From Amycolatopsis regifaucium (lineage in GTDB: Bacteria > Actinomycetota > Actinomycetes > Mycobacteriales > Pseudonocardiaceae): a DNA stretch of 64,000 nucleotides. The stretch is taken from positions 152,821 through 216,820 of the forward strand of contig NZ_LQCI01000009.1 in the NCBI RefSeq assembly GCF_001613935.1, in the 5' to 3' direction. Every line of letters begins with the position of its first letter. Positions within the stretch are counted from its first letter, which is position 1. The notes below the pieces were generated by a model, which was not told the DNA's origin, searched no databases, and saw only the letters and a program-made list of their open reading frames with translations. Shown piece by piece: positions 53,093-63,957 of this stretch. Made by a program: the position numbers and the translations under genes.

Positions 53093-53145
53093 CCCGAAGG
53101 CCACCTTTCCCCGAAGTCGATCAACGGTGAAAGGTGGCCTTCGGG
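53093..53145 (+). terminator. Long hairpin terminator after the M15-like peptidase gene
   Basis: CCCGAAGGCCACCTTTC and GAAAGGTGGCCTTCGGG pair perfectly over 17 bp with a 19-base loop. Confidence 0.8.
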
Positions 53146-53208
53146 CTGTCCGACAACCCCCGGGTAGGCTTCGGCGCGACGGCAAAACCAGCGGGAAGGG
53201 AACATCGC

Positions 53209-53828
53209 GTGGAGGCTCAACCGGTCGGTCAGTGGCTCGACGAGCTGGCTTCGAAGGCCTCGACACCCGGCGGCGGCGCGGGGGCCGCGATGAACGCCGC
53301 GGTGGGTGCCGCCCTGGTCTCCATGGTGTGCAACCTGACCATCGGCAAGCCGAAATACGCCCAGTTCGAGCAGAGCATGACCGAGGCTCTCGGCAAGGCC
53401 GAAGACCTCCGCGGCCGCGCGCTCGGCCTCGCCGCCGACGACGCCGCCGCGTTCGACGCGGTCGTCTCCGCGTACAAGCTCCCGAAGGCCACCGACGAGG
53501 AGAAGCAGGCCCGCAGCGCAGCGATCCAGGCCGCCCTGGTCGGCGCGGCCGACGTCCCCCTGCGGACGGCCGCGCTCGCCGCCGAGGTCATCGACCTCGC
53601 CGCCTCCATCCTCGAAGGCGCCAACACCAACGTCATCTCCGACATCGCGGTCGCGGCCTCCTCCGCCAAGTCCGCGCTCGAGTCGGCCGTGGTCAACGTC
53701 GAGGTCAACCTCGCGTCGATGTCCGACGAGCAGCTGCGCAAGGAGACCGAGGCCCGCCTCGGCGAGTACACCTCCGCCGCCGGGCGCGCCGACGCGCTCG
53801 TCGCCGAGGTCCGCGAGAGGATCGCCCG

Positions 53829-53832
<4 letters not shown>
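53209..53832 (+). CDS. Cyclodeaminase/cyclohydrolase (FTCD_C) family protein
   Basis: The 207-residue helical protein has the FTCD C-terminal domain pattern: WLDELASKASTPGGGAGAAM at the start, VSMVCNLTIGKPKY, LAADDAAAFDAVVSAYKLPK and NTNVISDIAVAASSAKSAL. In this family the enzyme acts on formimino- or methenyl-tetrahydrofolate. GTG 53209 has AAGGGA eight bases upstream. Its stop overlaps the folD start as ATGA, so the two are translationally coupled, which fits a joint role in one-carbon folate metabolism. Confidence 0.88.
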
Positions 53833-54662
<830 letters not shown>

Positions 54663-54671
54663 TCCACCGAG

Positions 54672-54709
54672 AGGCGGCGAGTCCCCCACCCGGGGCTCGC
54701 CGCCTTTTT
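54672..54709. terminator. Terminator between folD and the TetR gene
   Basis: AGGCGGCGAG and CTCGCCGCCT form a 10-bp stem, followed by TTTTT on the plus strand, an intrinsic terminator for folD; it also lies at the 3' end of the convergent TetR gene. Confidence 0.85.
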
Positions 54710-55293
54710 CATGTCCCGGAGCCGACGACGGCCGTCACCGTCTTCCGCACCGCGTCCGGCTCGGGCGCGGCACCCGTACGGTCGGCGAACAGCAGGTGGG
54801 TGGCGCCGATCAGGGTGGCCGCGAGCGTGTCGACGTCGGCGTCCGCGGCCAGCCTGCCCAGCCCGCGTTCCGTTTCGAGGTAGGCGGCGATCATCACCGC
54901 CGCCTGCGTCAGCACCGGCACCCCGGCCGGCCATTCGCGGCGCAACCGCGCACGCAGCTCGTCCCGGAAGATCACCAGCGGGACGATCGCCACCGCGACC
55001 GATTCGAACACGGCTGTCAGCGCTTCGGTCAGGTTCTCGACGACGGTGCCGGTCCCGGCGATGTCCTTCAGCGCGATCGTCTTCTCGTCGAGCTTTTCCA
55101 CCCTGTCCAGCACGAACTCGGCGAGGAACGCGTCGAAGTCGTCGAAATGCCGGTGCAGCACGCCTTTGGCGCAGTCCGCCTCCGTGGTCACCGCGCGGCT
55201 GGTGAGCCCGCTCGGCCCGTCACGGAGAAGGACCCGCTCGGCGGCGTCGAACAGTTGCGCGCGCACGGCGCGGAGGGCTACTCCGGTCGGCAT
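54709..55293 (-). CDS. TetR-family regulator
   Basis: The 194-residue protein has an N-terminal TetR helix-turn-helix (LFDAAERVLLRDGPSGLTSR, then CAKGVLHRHFDDFDAFLAEF) and a helical ligand-binding part. AAGGGAG lies five bases before its ATG. It is divergent from the methyltransferase gene, and the palindrome at 55314-55331 lies between them inside the methyltransferase promoter, so it is very likely the repressor of that gene and perhaps of itself. Confidence 0.9.
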   Translation of the reverse strand: MPTGVALRAVRAQLFDAAERVLLRDGPSGLTSRAVTTEADCAKGVLHRHFDDFDAFLAEFVLDRVEKLDEKTIALKDIAGTGTVVENLTEALTAVFESVAVAIVPLVIFRDELRARLRREWPAGVPVLTQAAVMIAAYLETERGLGRLAADADVDTLAATLIGATHLLFADRTGAAPEPDAVRKTVTAVVGSGT

Positions 55294-55307
55294 ACGGCTC
55301 CCTTGCG

Positions 55308-55337
55308 TTGACGAGTGGGCAACTGCCCACTTATGGT
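55308..55337 (+). promoter_or_regulatory. Leaderless promoter with operator filling the spacer
   Basis: TTGACG (55308-55313) and TATGGT (55332-55337) are separated by 18 bases, and these 18 bases are the palindrome AGTGGGCA-AC-TGCCCACT. The methyltransferase ATG follows the -10 by six bases, so the mRNA is probably leaderless. A TetR dimer on the palindrome would block polymerase. Confidence 0.75.
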
Positions 55338-55343
55338 GGGCGC

Positions 55344-56147
55344 ATGCCCACTCTACCGTCGGAACGCCAGCCTCACCGCCATCGACAGGCCGCCGAATCC
55401 TTCGGCGTCGATGTCGAACGCTACGACCGGACCCGGCCCGCCTATCCCCCGGAACTCATCGACCACCTCGTCGCGGCGGCCCCGGGCCGCGAAACCCTCG
55501 ACATCGGTATCGGCACCGGGATCGACGCACGTCAGTTCCAGGCCGCCGGCTGCCGGGTGCTGGGCGTCGAACCGGATCCGCGCATGGCCGAGTTCGCGCG
55601 ACTGAGCGGGATCGACGTCGAAGTGGGCACCTTCGAGGCTTGGGAGCCTGCAGGACGTCGCTTCGACCTGCTCGTCTCGGGGCAGGCCTGGCATTGGGTG
55701 GATCCGGTCGCGGGCGCGGTGAAGGCCGCGGAAGTCCTGCGGCCCGGTGGCCTTTGGGCCGTGTTCTGGCACGTTCCCGAACCGCCGTCGCAGGTCGGGG
55801 ACGCCTTGATGGACGCGTACCGGCGGCACGTCCCCGACGCTCCCGACGCGCTCAAGAACGTACCGAAACAGTCGTCCGAGGTGTACGGGCGGCTCATCAC
55901 CAAGATCACCGACGGCCTGCGCGAGGCGGGCGCGTTCGGCGAGCCGGAGCAACGGCGGTACGACTGGGAAAAGGAGTACACCCGGGACGAATGGCTGGAC
56001 CAACTTCCGACCTTCGGCTCACTCACCTGGGTCGAACCCGCGCCGCGGAACGAGATCCTCGCGGAGGTCGGTGCGGTGATCGACGGGATGGGCGGCCGGT
56101 TCACCACGCGCTACACCACGATGGCGATCATCGCCGTACGGACGTGA
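55344..56147 (+). CDS. SAM-dependent class I methyltransferase
   Basis: The 267-residue protein has the class I methyltransferase motifs: LDIGIGTGIDARQFQAAGCR (motif I, ~54-73), VLGVEPDPRMAEFAR, VSGQAWHWVDPV and VLRPGGLWAVFWH. The start FGVDVERYDRTRPAYPPELI is common in actinobacterial small-molecule methyltransferases. ATG 55344 sits six bases after the -10. The substrate is unknown; TetR control suggests that it modifies or detoxifies the compound sensed by the regulator. Confidence 0.88.
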   Translation: MPTLPSERQPHRHRQAAESFGVDVERYDRTRPAYPPELIDHLVAAAPGRETLDIGIGTGIDARQFQAAGCRVLGVEPDPRMAEFARLSGIDVEVGTFEAWEPAGRRFDLLVSGQAWHWVDPVAGAVKAAEVLRPGGLWAVFWHVPEPPSQVGDALMDAYRRHVPDAPDALKNVPKQSSEVYGRLITKITDGLREAGAFGEPEQRRYDWEKEYTRDEWLDQLPTFGSLTWVEPAPRNEILAEVGAVIDGMGGRFTTRYTTMAIIAVRT

Positions 56148-56148
56148 C

Positions 56149-56186
56149 CGCCGGTGGCGGGAGCCGCGCCGCTCCCGCCACCGGCG
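56149..56186. terminator. Bidirectional hairpin terminator
   Basis: CGCCGGTGGCGGGAGC and GCTCCCGCCACCGGCG pair perfectly over 16 bp around CGCGCC, between the convergent methyltransferase and beta-helix genes. Confidence 0.82.
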
Positions 56187-56190
56187 TCGA

Positions 56191-57654
56191 TCAGGGAGTG
56201 ACCGGGATGTTGGTCAGGCCGGTCACCGCCCTCGACACGGTGTTGGACGCGTAGACGACGTTGGGCCGTTCCGGGCATTTCGACGTCGACGTGATCTTGA
56301 TGGCGTACTGGCCGATGCCGCCGAGATCGGACTTGTTACCCCGCCACACGTTCCCGCAACCGTTCGGGAACGACGGAGTGGTCGCGGGGTTGTGCGTCTC
56401 GTAGCCGTTCGCGAACGTCCCCGGCGAAGCGAACGTGCCGGTGTTGTCCTCGATGACGTAACCGGTTCCCTTGACGTCGATCCACGAATCGGCCGAGTTC
56501 TGTCCGGAGATCCCTTGTCCGTCGAAGGTGTTGCCCCGGATGACGCCGTCGGCGGTCCCTTCCTTGACGTCGATGGATTCCGCGGCGACGTACGGTCCGA
56601 TGTGGTTGTTCAGCACCTGGATCCGGTCGCCGCGGTCGACCCCGCCGGAGTTCCCGTGGCATGCCCAGTTCGAGTTCGCCGAACCGAGGTAGACGCCCTC
56701 ACCGTAACCGGGCTGCGCGAGACCGGTGTGGCTGATCATCGAGTCGCGGAGGACGCTGTCGGCCGAGGAACGGCGGAAGTGGACGCCTTCCTCGTCGATC
56801 CGGTGCACCCGGACGCCGTCGATCACCGTGTGGTGGGAGTTGTCGGCGACGATGCCCTTCTTCGACTCCTGCACGGTGAAGCCCTTGAGGTGCCAATAAG
56901 GTGCCCCGTACAGCCAGAACCCGTATCCGGAGTCCCAGCCCGCCGTCGGCACCGGACATGAGGGCGCCTCCCCCGACGGGCCGTCGTTGATCAGGACGGC
57001 CGTGGCGGGTCCGGTCATCGTGATGGGCGCGCCCGCCGTTCCCTGCCTCATGGCCACGAAGGAACCGCGGTAGGTCCCGGCGGCCAGCCGGATGGTCTGT
57101 CCGGGGCTCGCGGCCGCCAGCGCCGCCTGGAGTTCCACCGCGGTCGCGACATCGACGACGTCTCCCGCCGGGACGCTGGTCGTCGTGGTGGGCGGTTCGC
57201 TCGTCGTGCTCGTGCTGGTCGGCGCTGTGGTCGTGCCGGGCGTCGAGGTCGGCGCGCCTCCCCCGCACGGGCTGCCGTTGACCGTGCAGCCGGTCGGCAG
57301 GCCGAGGCCACTGGTGGTGAAGCCGAAGTTCGCCGTACCGCCCGGTTTGATCGTGGCGTTGAAGTCGGCGTTGGTGACCTTGTAGTGCCGTCCGCTCCTG
57401 GTGAGCACCGAACTCCACGAGGAGGTGACGGTCGTCCCGGCCGGCAGGTCGAACTCGACCGTCCACTGTGTACTGGGTGCGTCACCGGAGTTGGTCAGCG
57501 TGTACTTGCCGCCGTAACCGCTGTCCCAGACCGAACTCTGGGTGAACGTGGCGGACAGACTGGGCGCGGCCGCCTCCGCAGTGACGACGGCGCCGAACAG
57601 ACCGGCCGCCGACACCGTGGCCGCGAGCGCGGCGAGCAGTCGTTTCCTCGTCAT
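56191..57654 (-). CDS. Secreted CBM2 protein with right-handed beta-helix domain
   Basis: The 487-residue protein has a signal peptide (LLAALAATVSAAGLFGAVV, cleavage near TAEAAA). A CBM2 module (~30-130) has conserved Trp in SVWDSGYGGKYTLTNSGDAP and TQWTVEFDLPAGTTVTSSWS and its two Cys at GCTVNGSPCGG. A Thr/Ser-rich linker is followed by a beta-helix domain (~165-480) with LQAALAAASPGQTIRLAAGT and IDGVRVHRIDEEGVHF. It probably acts on plant or microbial polysaccharide. Its ATG overlaps the stop of the upstream gene (ATGA), so it is the second gene of an operon. Confidence 0.82.
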   Translation of the reverse strand: MTRKRLLAALAATVSAAGLFGAVVTAEAAAPSLSATFTQSSVWDSGYGGKYTLTNSGDAPSTQWTVEFDLPAGTTVTSSWSSVLTRSGRHYKVTNADFNATIKPGGTANFGFTTSGLGLPTGCTVNGSPCGGGAPTSTPGTTTAPTSTSTTSEPPTTTTSVPAGDVVDVATAVELQAALAAASPGQTIRLAAGTYRGSFVAMRQGTAGAPITMTGPATAVLINDGPSGEAPSCPVPTAGWDSGYGFWLYGAPYWHLKGFTVQESKKGIVADNSHHTVIDGVRVHRIDEEGVHFRRSSADSVLRDSMISHTGLAQPGYGEGVYLGSANSNWACHGNSGGVDRGDRIQVLNNHIGPYVAAESIDVKEGTADGVIRGNTFDGQGISGQNSADSWIDVKGTGYVIEDNTGTFASPGTFANGYETHNPATTPSFPNGCGNVWRGNKSDLGGIGQYAIKITSTSKCPERPNVVYASNTVSRAVTGLTNIPVTP

Positions 57655-59996
57655 TCGGTGCCTCCGCATTTCGTTCCGGCGATCGTGCACGCGACCGGGA
57701 GCCCCTGGCCTGCGGCGTTGAACCCGAACGTCGCCGTGCCGCCGGGTTTGACGTTGCCGTTGTGGGCAGCGTTCCCGAACCGGTAGTGCTGACCGGACTT
57801 GGTCAGCACCGAACTCCACGAACTGCTCACGGTGGTCCCGGCGGGCAGGTCGAATTCGACCGTCCAGGAGCCCACCGCCGCCGGACAGCCGTTGCTGATG
57901 GTGAAGCCGCCGCCGTAACCGCTGTCCCACACCGATTTACGGGCGAACGCCGCCGTCAGGCACGCGCCGGGGCCGGGCGTGGTGCTGGTCGTCGGCGTGC
58001 TGGTCGATGTGGTCGTGGTGGAGGTCGGCGTGGAGGTCTGGCCCGTCGACGACGACTGTGGTGTCCCGTCGACGGACTTCAGGAACAGCGACGTGGCGGC
58101 GTCGGTCTTGGTCGCGTCGACTCCGTGCCCGCCGGTGTAGTCCCGCTGCTCGTTCTTCGCCCAGTCCGCGATCGGGGTACCGCCGACGTCGAGGTGCTTG
58201 TACGCGGTGCCGTCCCAGCCGAAGACGTAGACACGATGCCGGTCGCCGTAGAAGTCGTTATACGGGCCGCCGTCCGCGAGTTGTTTGGTCATGGCGTTGT
58301 TGAAGAAGACGTTGCGGTAGCCGGAACCGCCCGACCATTTGACGGCCTTCTTGCCGGCACCCCACCAGATCGGGAACCAGTTCGAGTCGTCGGGCCCGCC
58401 GCCGCCCTCCTCACCGCAGTTGGCCCGGCAGTTGCCTGAGCGGTGCGCGTAGGGGACCTTGACGGTGTTGAGTTCGAAGAGGTTGTTGCGTTCCCAGCCG
58501 CCGTGCAGGTTCAGGTCGGAGTCGAACGAGTTGCCGATCACGACGTTGCCCGAGGCGGACCACTGGAAGGTGAAGTGCCGCAACAGGGTCGAGGTGTTTC
58601 CGGCATAGAGCGAGTCCCACACCCGCGAACCGCGGAAGTACCCGTTTCCGCCCTTGCCTTTGTTCCAGGAGCCGTTGAGTTCGTTGTCGACGATCTGGAG
58701 GTTCTTCGCCTCCTCGGTGACGATCGGATGCGAACCGGTCAGGTCGGCGCGGATTCCCCGCACCCAGGAGTTCGCCGCCCACTTGAACACGATCCCGTGC
58801 ATCTCCGCCGCGGGCGCCATGTTCCCGTAGTTGTTGTTCGCCTCCGCGGGGTTCAGGCCCGGCATGTCCTGCGTGAACCCGAGGTTCTCGAAGCCGACGC
58901 CGAGCACCGGGTCGACCAGCGGAGCCGCCTTCGAGTCGTACGTGGCGCCGTCGATCGGGACCGAACCGTCCGAAGTGGAGTTCACCGGCACGTCGTACTC
59001 GAGCGGTTTGTCGAGAGTGATGGTGCGCGCGGTGGTGTCGAGCGCCGTGATCGTGAAGATCTGCTGGCGCATGTGCATGTTCAGCAGGGGGAACGTGGTC
59101 GGCGTCGCCTGCTGTTGTTCGTAGAACTTCCGCGAGTTGGCCGCCCGGATGTTGACCAGGTTCCCGGCGGCGAGCGAGGTCAAGGCACCACTGCTCGCCA
59201 AGTGGACGACCCGGTCCCCCATCCGTGCGGCGAACGCGGTGTCACCGGCCTTGCCGCGCAGCTTCACCCCGGCCTTCCAATGGACGTTGACCGTGCCCTC
59301 GAAGATGTCCTTGCGGTCGGCGGGTGCCGAGGCGTAGTCACTCGCGTAGGCCGTGTGCACGCCCCTGGACTGGACACGGAACAGCCCGCGGCCGGGCCAC
59401 AGCCAGCCGCCCTTGCCCGCGCCCGAGGTCATCCCGTCCTCGTCCCAGTCCGAACCGTCCGGGGTGAGGGTGTCGTACAGCGTGTTCGCGTCGGGCCGGT
59501 ACACGAACTTCGTCGCGTCCTTGCCCGCCCCGCGCAGGATCAGGTAGTCGGCGTCGACGTGGATCTCGTGCGTCACGTCGAACCGCCCGGCGGGGAAGGT
59601 GATCGTGCTCAGCTTGGTGTAGCTCCCGGACGGCGAGCACGCGCTCTTGATCCCGTCGATCGCCGCCTGGATGCCGTTCGTGTCATCGGCGCCGTCGTTG
59701 GGCTTCACGTTGTACTGGCTCGCCAGCTCCGCCGCGGTGACCTGGCAGGTGGCGTTCGGATTCACCTCGGCGGAGCCGGGCAGCGCGGCGCCGCCCCGGT
59801 ATCCCGCTTTGGACCAGTCGTAGAGCCCCGCGACCGGTGCGCGGCGATTGGCCGCGCCGACGTCGAGACCGGTCAGCGCACCGGGGCCGGGTGCCGCGTC
59901 GGCCACCTCGGGCGGAACCTGCAGGAGTGCGGCGGTGGCGACCACGGCGGCGACCGCCGGTAGAACGGCACGGCGAAGACGACTTTTTCGGGACAC
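57651..59996 (-). CDS. Secreted beta-helix glycan-active protein with C-terminal CBM2
   Basis: The 781-residue protein has a signal peptide (LPAVAAVVATAALLQVPPEV). A pectate-lyase-superfamily beta-helix (~80-650) has KPNDGADDTNGIQAAIDGIK, FPAGRFDVTHEIHVDADYLI and LRGAGKDATKFVYR. A Thr/Ser/Pro linker and a C-terminal CBM2 module (SVWDSGYGGGFTIS, SWTVEFDLPAGTTVSSSWS) follow. The CBM2 is nearly the same as in the next gene, only at the other end of the protein. GTG 59996 has GGAGG six bases upstream. Catalytic family is not certain. It is the first gene of a two-gene operon. Confidence 0.82.
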   Translation of the reverse strand: MSRKSRLRRAVLPAVAAVVATAALLQVPPEVADAAPGPGALTGLDVGAANRRAPVAGLYDWSKAGYRGGAALPGSAEVNPNATCQVTAAELASQYNVKPNDGADDTNGIQAAIDGIKSACSPSGSYTKLSTITFPAGRFDVTHEIHVDADYLILRGAGKDATKFVYRPDANTLYDTLTPDGSDWDEDGMTSGAGKGGWLWPGRGLFRVQSRGVHTAYASDYASAPADRKDIFEGTVNVHWKAGVKLRGKAGDTAFAARMGDRVVHLASSGALTSLAAGNLVNIRAANSRKFYEQQQATPTTFPLLNMHMRQQIFTITALDTTARTITLDKPLEYDVPVNSTSDGSVPIDGATYDSKAAPLVDPVLGVGFENLGFTQDMPGLNPAEANNNYGNMAPAAEMHGIVFKWAANSWVRGIRADLTGSHPIVTEEAKNLQIVDNELNGSWNKGKGGNGYFRGSRVWDSLYAGNTSTLLRHFTFQWSASGNVVIGNSFDSDLNLHGGWERNNLFELNTVKVPYAHRSGNCRANCGEEGGGGPDDSNWFPIWWGAGKKAVKWSGGSGYRNVFFNNAMTKQLADGGPYNDFYGDRHRVYVFGWDGTAYKHLDVGGTPIADWAKNEQRDYTGGHGVDATKTDAATSLFLKSVDGTPQSSSTGQTSTPTSTTTTSTSTPTTSTTPGPGACLTAAFARKSVWDSGYGGGFTISNGCPAAVGSWTVEFDLPAGTTVSSSWSSVLTKSGQHYRFGNAAHNGNVKPGGTATFGFNAAGQGLPVACTIAGTKCGGTE

Positions 59997-60061
59997 CCGA
60001 AACCTCCGTGACGGACTGACGGAAGGTGTTGCGGCGTGTACACCCGGACCTCGCCTTTATA

Positions 60062-60116
60062 GTTCACGTCCCTGTCGCCCGTCAACGGATGTGAACATCA
60101 TCCACGTATGTGAACA
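60062..60116. promoter_or_regulatory. Repeated GTGAAC boxes upstream of the CBM2 operon
   Basis: ATGTGAACA occurs twice in direct orientation (60089-60097 and 60108-60116, 19 bases apart), and GTTCAC, the reverse complement of the core, lies at 60062-60067. This cluster, 66 to 120 bases upstream of the operon start, may be a multi-site operator. The spacing of 19 is close to two helical turns. Confidence 0.5.
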
Positions 60117-60131
60117 GTGCTGGCAGGACCC

Positions 60132-60497
60132 TCAGCCCTCGCCCGACCGGAAGCGGTCGAGCACCCGGCGCTCCCGTTTCGTCGGACGGCCCGCACCTCG
60201 CTCTCGCCGCGCCACGGGCACGGCGGACTCGGGTGGCGGCGAAGGCGTCCGATCGATGAAGCAGGTCGCCGCGTCGGCGGCACCGACGCGTTTCTGGATC
60301 ACGCGCGTCACTTCCAAGATCCGCGTGGTGTCGTTGACCCGGGCGCGCACCTCGTCACCCGCGACGACCGTGGTGGCGGGCTTGGCGGGTTTGCCGTTCA
60401 CGCGGACATGGCCGCCACGGCACGCGGCGGCGGCGTCCGGACGCGTCTTGGTCAGCCGGACGGCCCACAGCCAGCGATCAACTCGAGTGGACTCCAC
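60132..60497 (-). CDS. S4-domain RNA-binding protein (Hsp15/RqcP-like)
   Basis: The 121-residue protein starts TRVDRWLWAVRLTKTRPDAA, the S4 domain of heat-shock protein 15 and RqcP. GGHVRVNGKPAKPATTVVAG and VRARVNDTTRILEVTRVI follow, with a basic tail RRERGAGRPTKRERRVLDRF. These proteins bind stalled 50S subunits or rRNA in ribosome quality control. The gene is transcribed away from the cholesterol oxidase gene. Confidence 0.9.
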   Translation of the reverse strand: MESTRVDRWLWAVRLTKTRPDAAAACRGGHVRVNGKPAKPATTVVAGDEVRARVNDTTRILEVTRVIQKRVGAADAATCFIDRTPSPPPESAVPVARRERGAGRPTKRERRVLDRFRSGEG

Positions 60498-60575
60498 AGC
60501 CGTACATAGTGGCCCATCCGCCGCCGCGATGCCCGCCCGCCCGGCCCTGGCAGGCGAAAAGAACCCGAACCATTA

Positions 60576-62282
<1,707 letters not shown>

Positions 62283-62311
62283 CGACGATCGAACAAGATT
62301 TCCGAGAATGA

Positions 62312-62331
62312 GCCGGGGCCGCCACCCCGGC
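62312..62331. terminator. Terminator between convergent genes
   Basis: GCCGGGG and CCCCGGC form a 7-bp stem with loop CCGCCA between the cholesterol oxidase and AhpD-like genes. Confidence 0.6.
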
Positions 62332-62338
62332 CCGTTCT

Positions 62339-62818
62339 TCAGATCTTCGGCAGCACGCAGACGGTGTCGATCCCCAGAACGTGGTTCAGCCGCCCGAACG
62401 CCAGCCAGGAACCGATGCTCATACTCAGTTCCACGATTTCCCGCTGGCTGTAATGCTCGCCCATCCGCTGCCAGAACTCGTCGTCGATGCCGTGGTGGTC
62501 GAGCGCGTACCGTTCGGCGTACTCGGCGGCCAGCCGGGTGCGCTCGTCGAACGCCTCGGTGGTGCGCCACTCGGTGACCGCGTCGGCGAACTCCTCCTCG
62601 ACCTTCACCCCGTCCCGTTCAGTCCGCCAGTCCAGGCAGAAGACACAGCCGTTGATCTGCGCGATCCGCAGCCGGGCGGCCTCGAACTCCCTGAGCCCCA
62701 GCGTGGTGTGCGCATAGACCGCGAGCGAGAAGTTCGACGCCGCGGCACCGATACCGGGCACCAGCTCACCCCAGACGTAGCCGATCGGGTCCTTGCCCTC
62801 GGGAATGTCGATGTTCAA
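62339..62818 (-). CDS. AhpD-like / carboxymuconolactone decarboxylase family protein
   Basis: The 159-residue helical protein has the AhpD-type Cys pair in INGCVFCLDWRTERDG (CxxC, residues ~56-59), preceded by LREFEAARLRIAQ and followed by VEEEFADAVTEWRTTEAF and HYSQREIVELSMSI. These proteins act as thiol peroxidase partners or decarboxylases. TTG 62818 is chosen because AAGGAG precedes it and its first bases overlap the upstream stop (TTGA), a coupling arrangement. It is the second gene of a leftward pair with a dehydrogenase-like protein. Confidence 0.82.
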   Translation of the reverse strand: MNIDIPEGKDPIGYVWGELVPGIGAAASNFSLAVYAHTTLGLREFEAARLRIAQINGCVFCLDWRTERDGVKVEEEFADAVTEWRTTEAFDERTRLAAEYAERYALDHHGIDDEFWQRMGEHYSQREIVELSMSIGSWLAFGRLNHVLGIDTVCVLPKI

Positions 62819-63894
62819 CGCGCGCTCCTTCCGAGCTTGCCGATGGCCGGTCGCAATGGGACGTCGAGGGCGTCGTAGAGCCCCGGTTCGGCGTCCACGA
62901 GCCAGTCGATGGCGCCGACCAGCCTGCCGACCGCGGTCGCGTTGCCGCCGGCGGACCGGTTCTCCCCCTCGTCGGTGGCCTCGACCGAGACCTCGATCCT
63001 CGGGCGGCCTTCGATGATCACCCGGTGCGCCCCGTCGCCGCTGGGCGGCTTCGGCCAGTCCGGCGCGCATGACGCGTGGATCCGGGTCACGTGCTCGATG
63101 ACGATCCGAGGCTCGCCGTCCACGATGCCCTGTACCTCGAACCGGACCGCGCCCTGCGTGCCCGCCTCGAACTCGCCCATCGCCCGCGTGGTCACGGTCT
63201 CCTCGAGCGGACGCCGGTCCAGCGTCTCGCGGATCTCGTCGAGGTCGACGCCGAGTCCGCGGGCGATCAGCCGCACCTGCCCACCCCACACCATCGTCGG
63301 GACCGACGGCGCCAGCATCGGCGGCTGGTAGTCCATCGGCTGCCCCATGCCGACCAGGTAGCGGACCGAATCCGGCTGGTCGTAGGTGGAGTAGTCGAAG
63401 ATCTCCTGGCAGCGGACGGCGTCCACGGTGGTGCCGAGCCCGCTGATCAGCAGCGGCAGGATGTCGTTGCCCCAGCCGGGATCGACGCCGGAGACGAACA
63501 GCGAACCACCGCCGTCCGCGATCGCCGCGAGCACGGGTTCACGCAGTTCTTCGGGTGCGTTGCGGTGGTCGTACAACGCGTAGAGCGCGGGCGTCACCAC
63601 CACGGCCCCCACGCGGACAGCGCGGACGATGTCGGCGAGCGCGTCGGCGGGCCGGATGTCACCGGACGCCGCGTACACCACCGCTCGCGGGCCCGCCGCC
63701 AAAATCGCTTCGACGTCATCGGTCGCCGCCACACCCAGGTCACCGTCGACACCGGCGAGCGCGGCCGCGTCGCGGCCGACCTTCGCGGGATCGTGCACGA
63801 GCACCCCCGCGAGTTCCAACGCCGGATGCGCGTCGACGGCCCGGATGGCGGCGCGGCCGATGTTGCCTGTACCCCAGACAACCGTGGGAATCAT
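62815..63894 (-). CDS. NAD(P)-binding dihydrodipicolinate reductase-like / amine dehydrogenase-type protein
   Basis: The 359-residue protein starts with IPTVVWGTGNIGRAAIRAVD, an NAD(P)-binding Rossmann motif of the DapB N-terminal type. VLVHDPAKVGRDAAALAG and VVYAASGDIRPADALADIVR follow, with a substrate domain (VDPGWGNDILPLLISGLGTT). Close relatives are annotated as dihydrodipicolinate reductase or 2,4-diaminopentanoate/amine dehydrogenase and occur in steroid and lipid catabolism regions. ATG 63894 is preferred over ATG 63978, because the family starts right before the Rossmann motif; neither has a clear ribosome site. The stop overlaps the next start (TTGA). Confidence 0.8.
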   Translation of the reverse strand: MIPTVVWGTGNIGRAAIRAVDAHPALELAGVLVHDPAKVGRDAAALAGVDGDLGVAATDDVEAILAAGPRAVVYAASGDIRPADALADIVRAVRVGAVVVTPALYALYDHRNAPEELREPVLAAIADGGGSLFVSGVDPGWGNDILPLLISGLGTTVDAVRCQEIFDYSTYDQPDSVRYLVGMGQPMDYQPPMLAPSVPTMVWGGQVRLIARGLGVDLDEIRETLDRRPLEETVTTRAMGEFEAGTQGAVRFEVQGIVDGEPRIVIEHVTRIHASCAPDWPKPPSGDGAHRVIIEGRPRIEVSVEATDEGENRSAGGNATAVGRLVGAIDWLVDAEPGLYDALDVPLRPAIGKLGRSAR

Positions 63895-63938
63895 GAGGTC
63901 GAGGTTAGCCTCGGCCTCATTCCCCAGGGCAACGAAAG

Positions 63939-63957
63939 CGTTCCGGTACGCGGAACG
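63939..63957. promoter_or_regulatory. Inverted repeat upstream of the reductase gene
   Basis: CGTTCCG and CGGAACG are separated by GTACG, a TetR-like operator shape, 45 bases before ATG 63894. If translation starts at 63978 instead, this would be inside the coding sequence. Confidence 0.4.
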
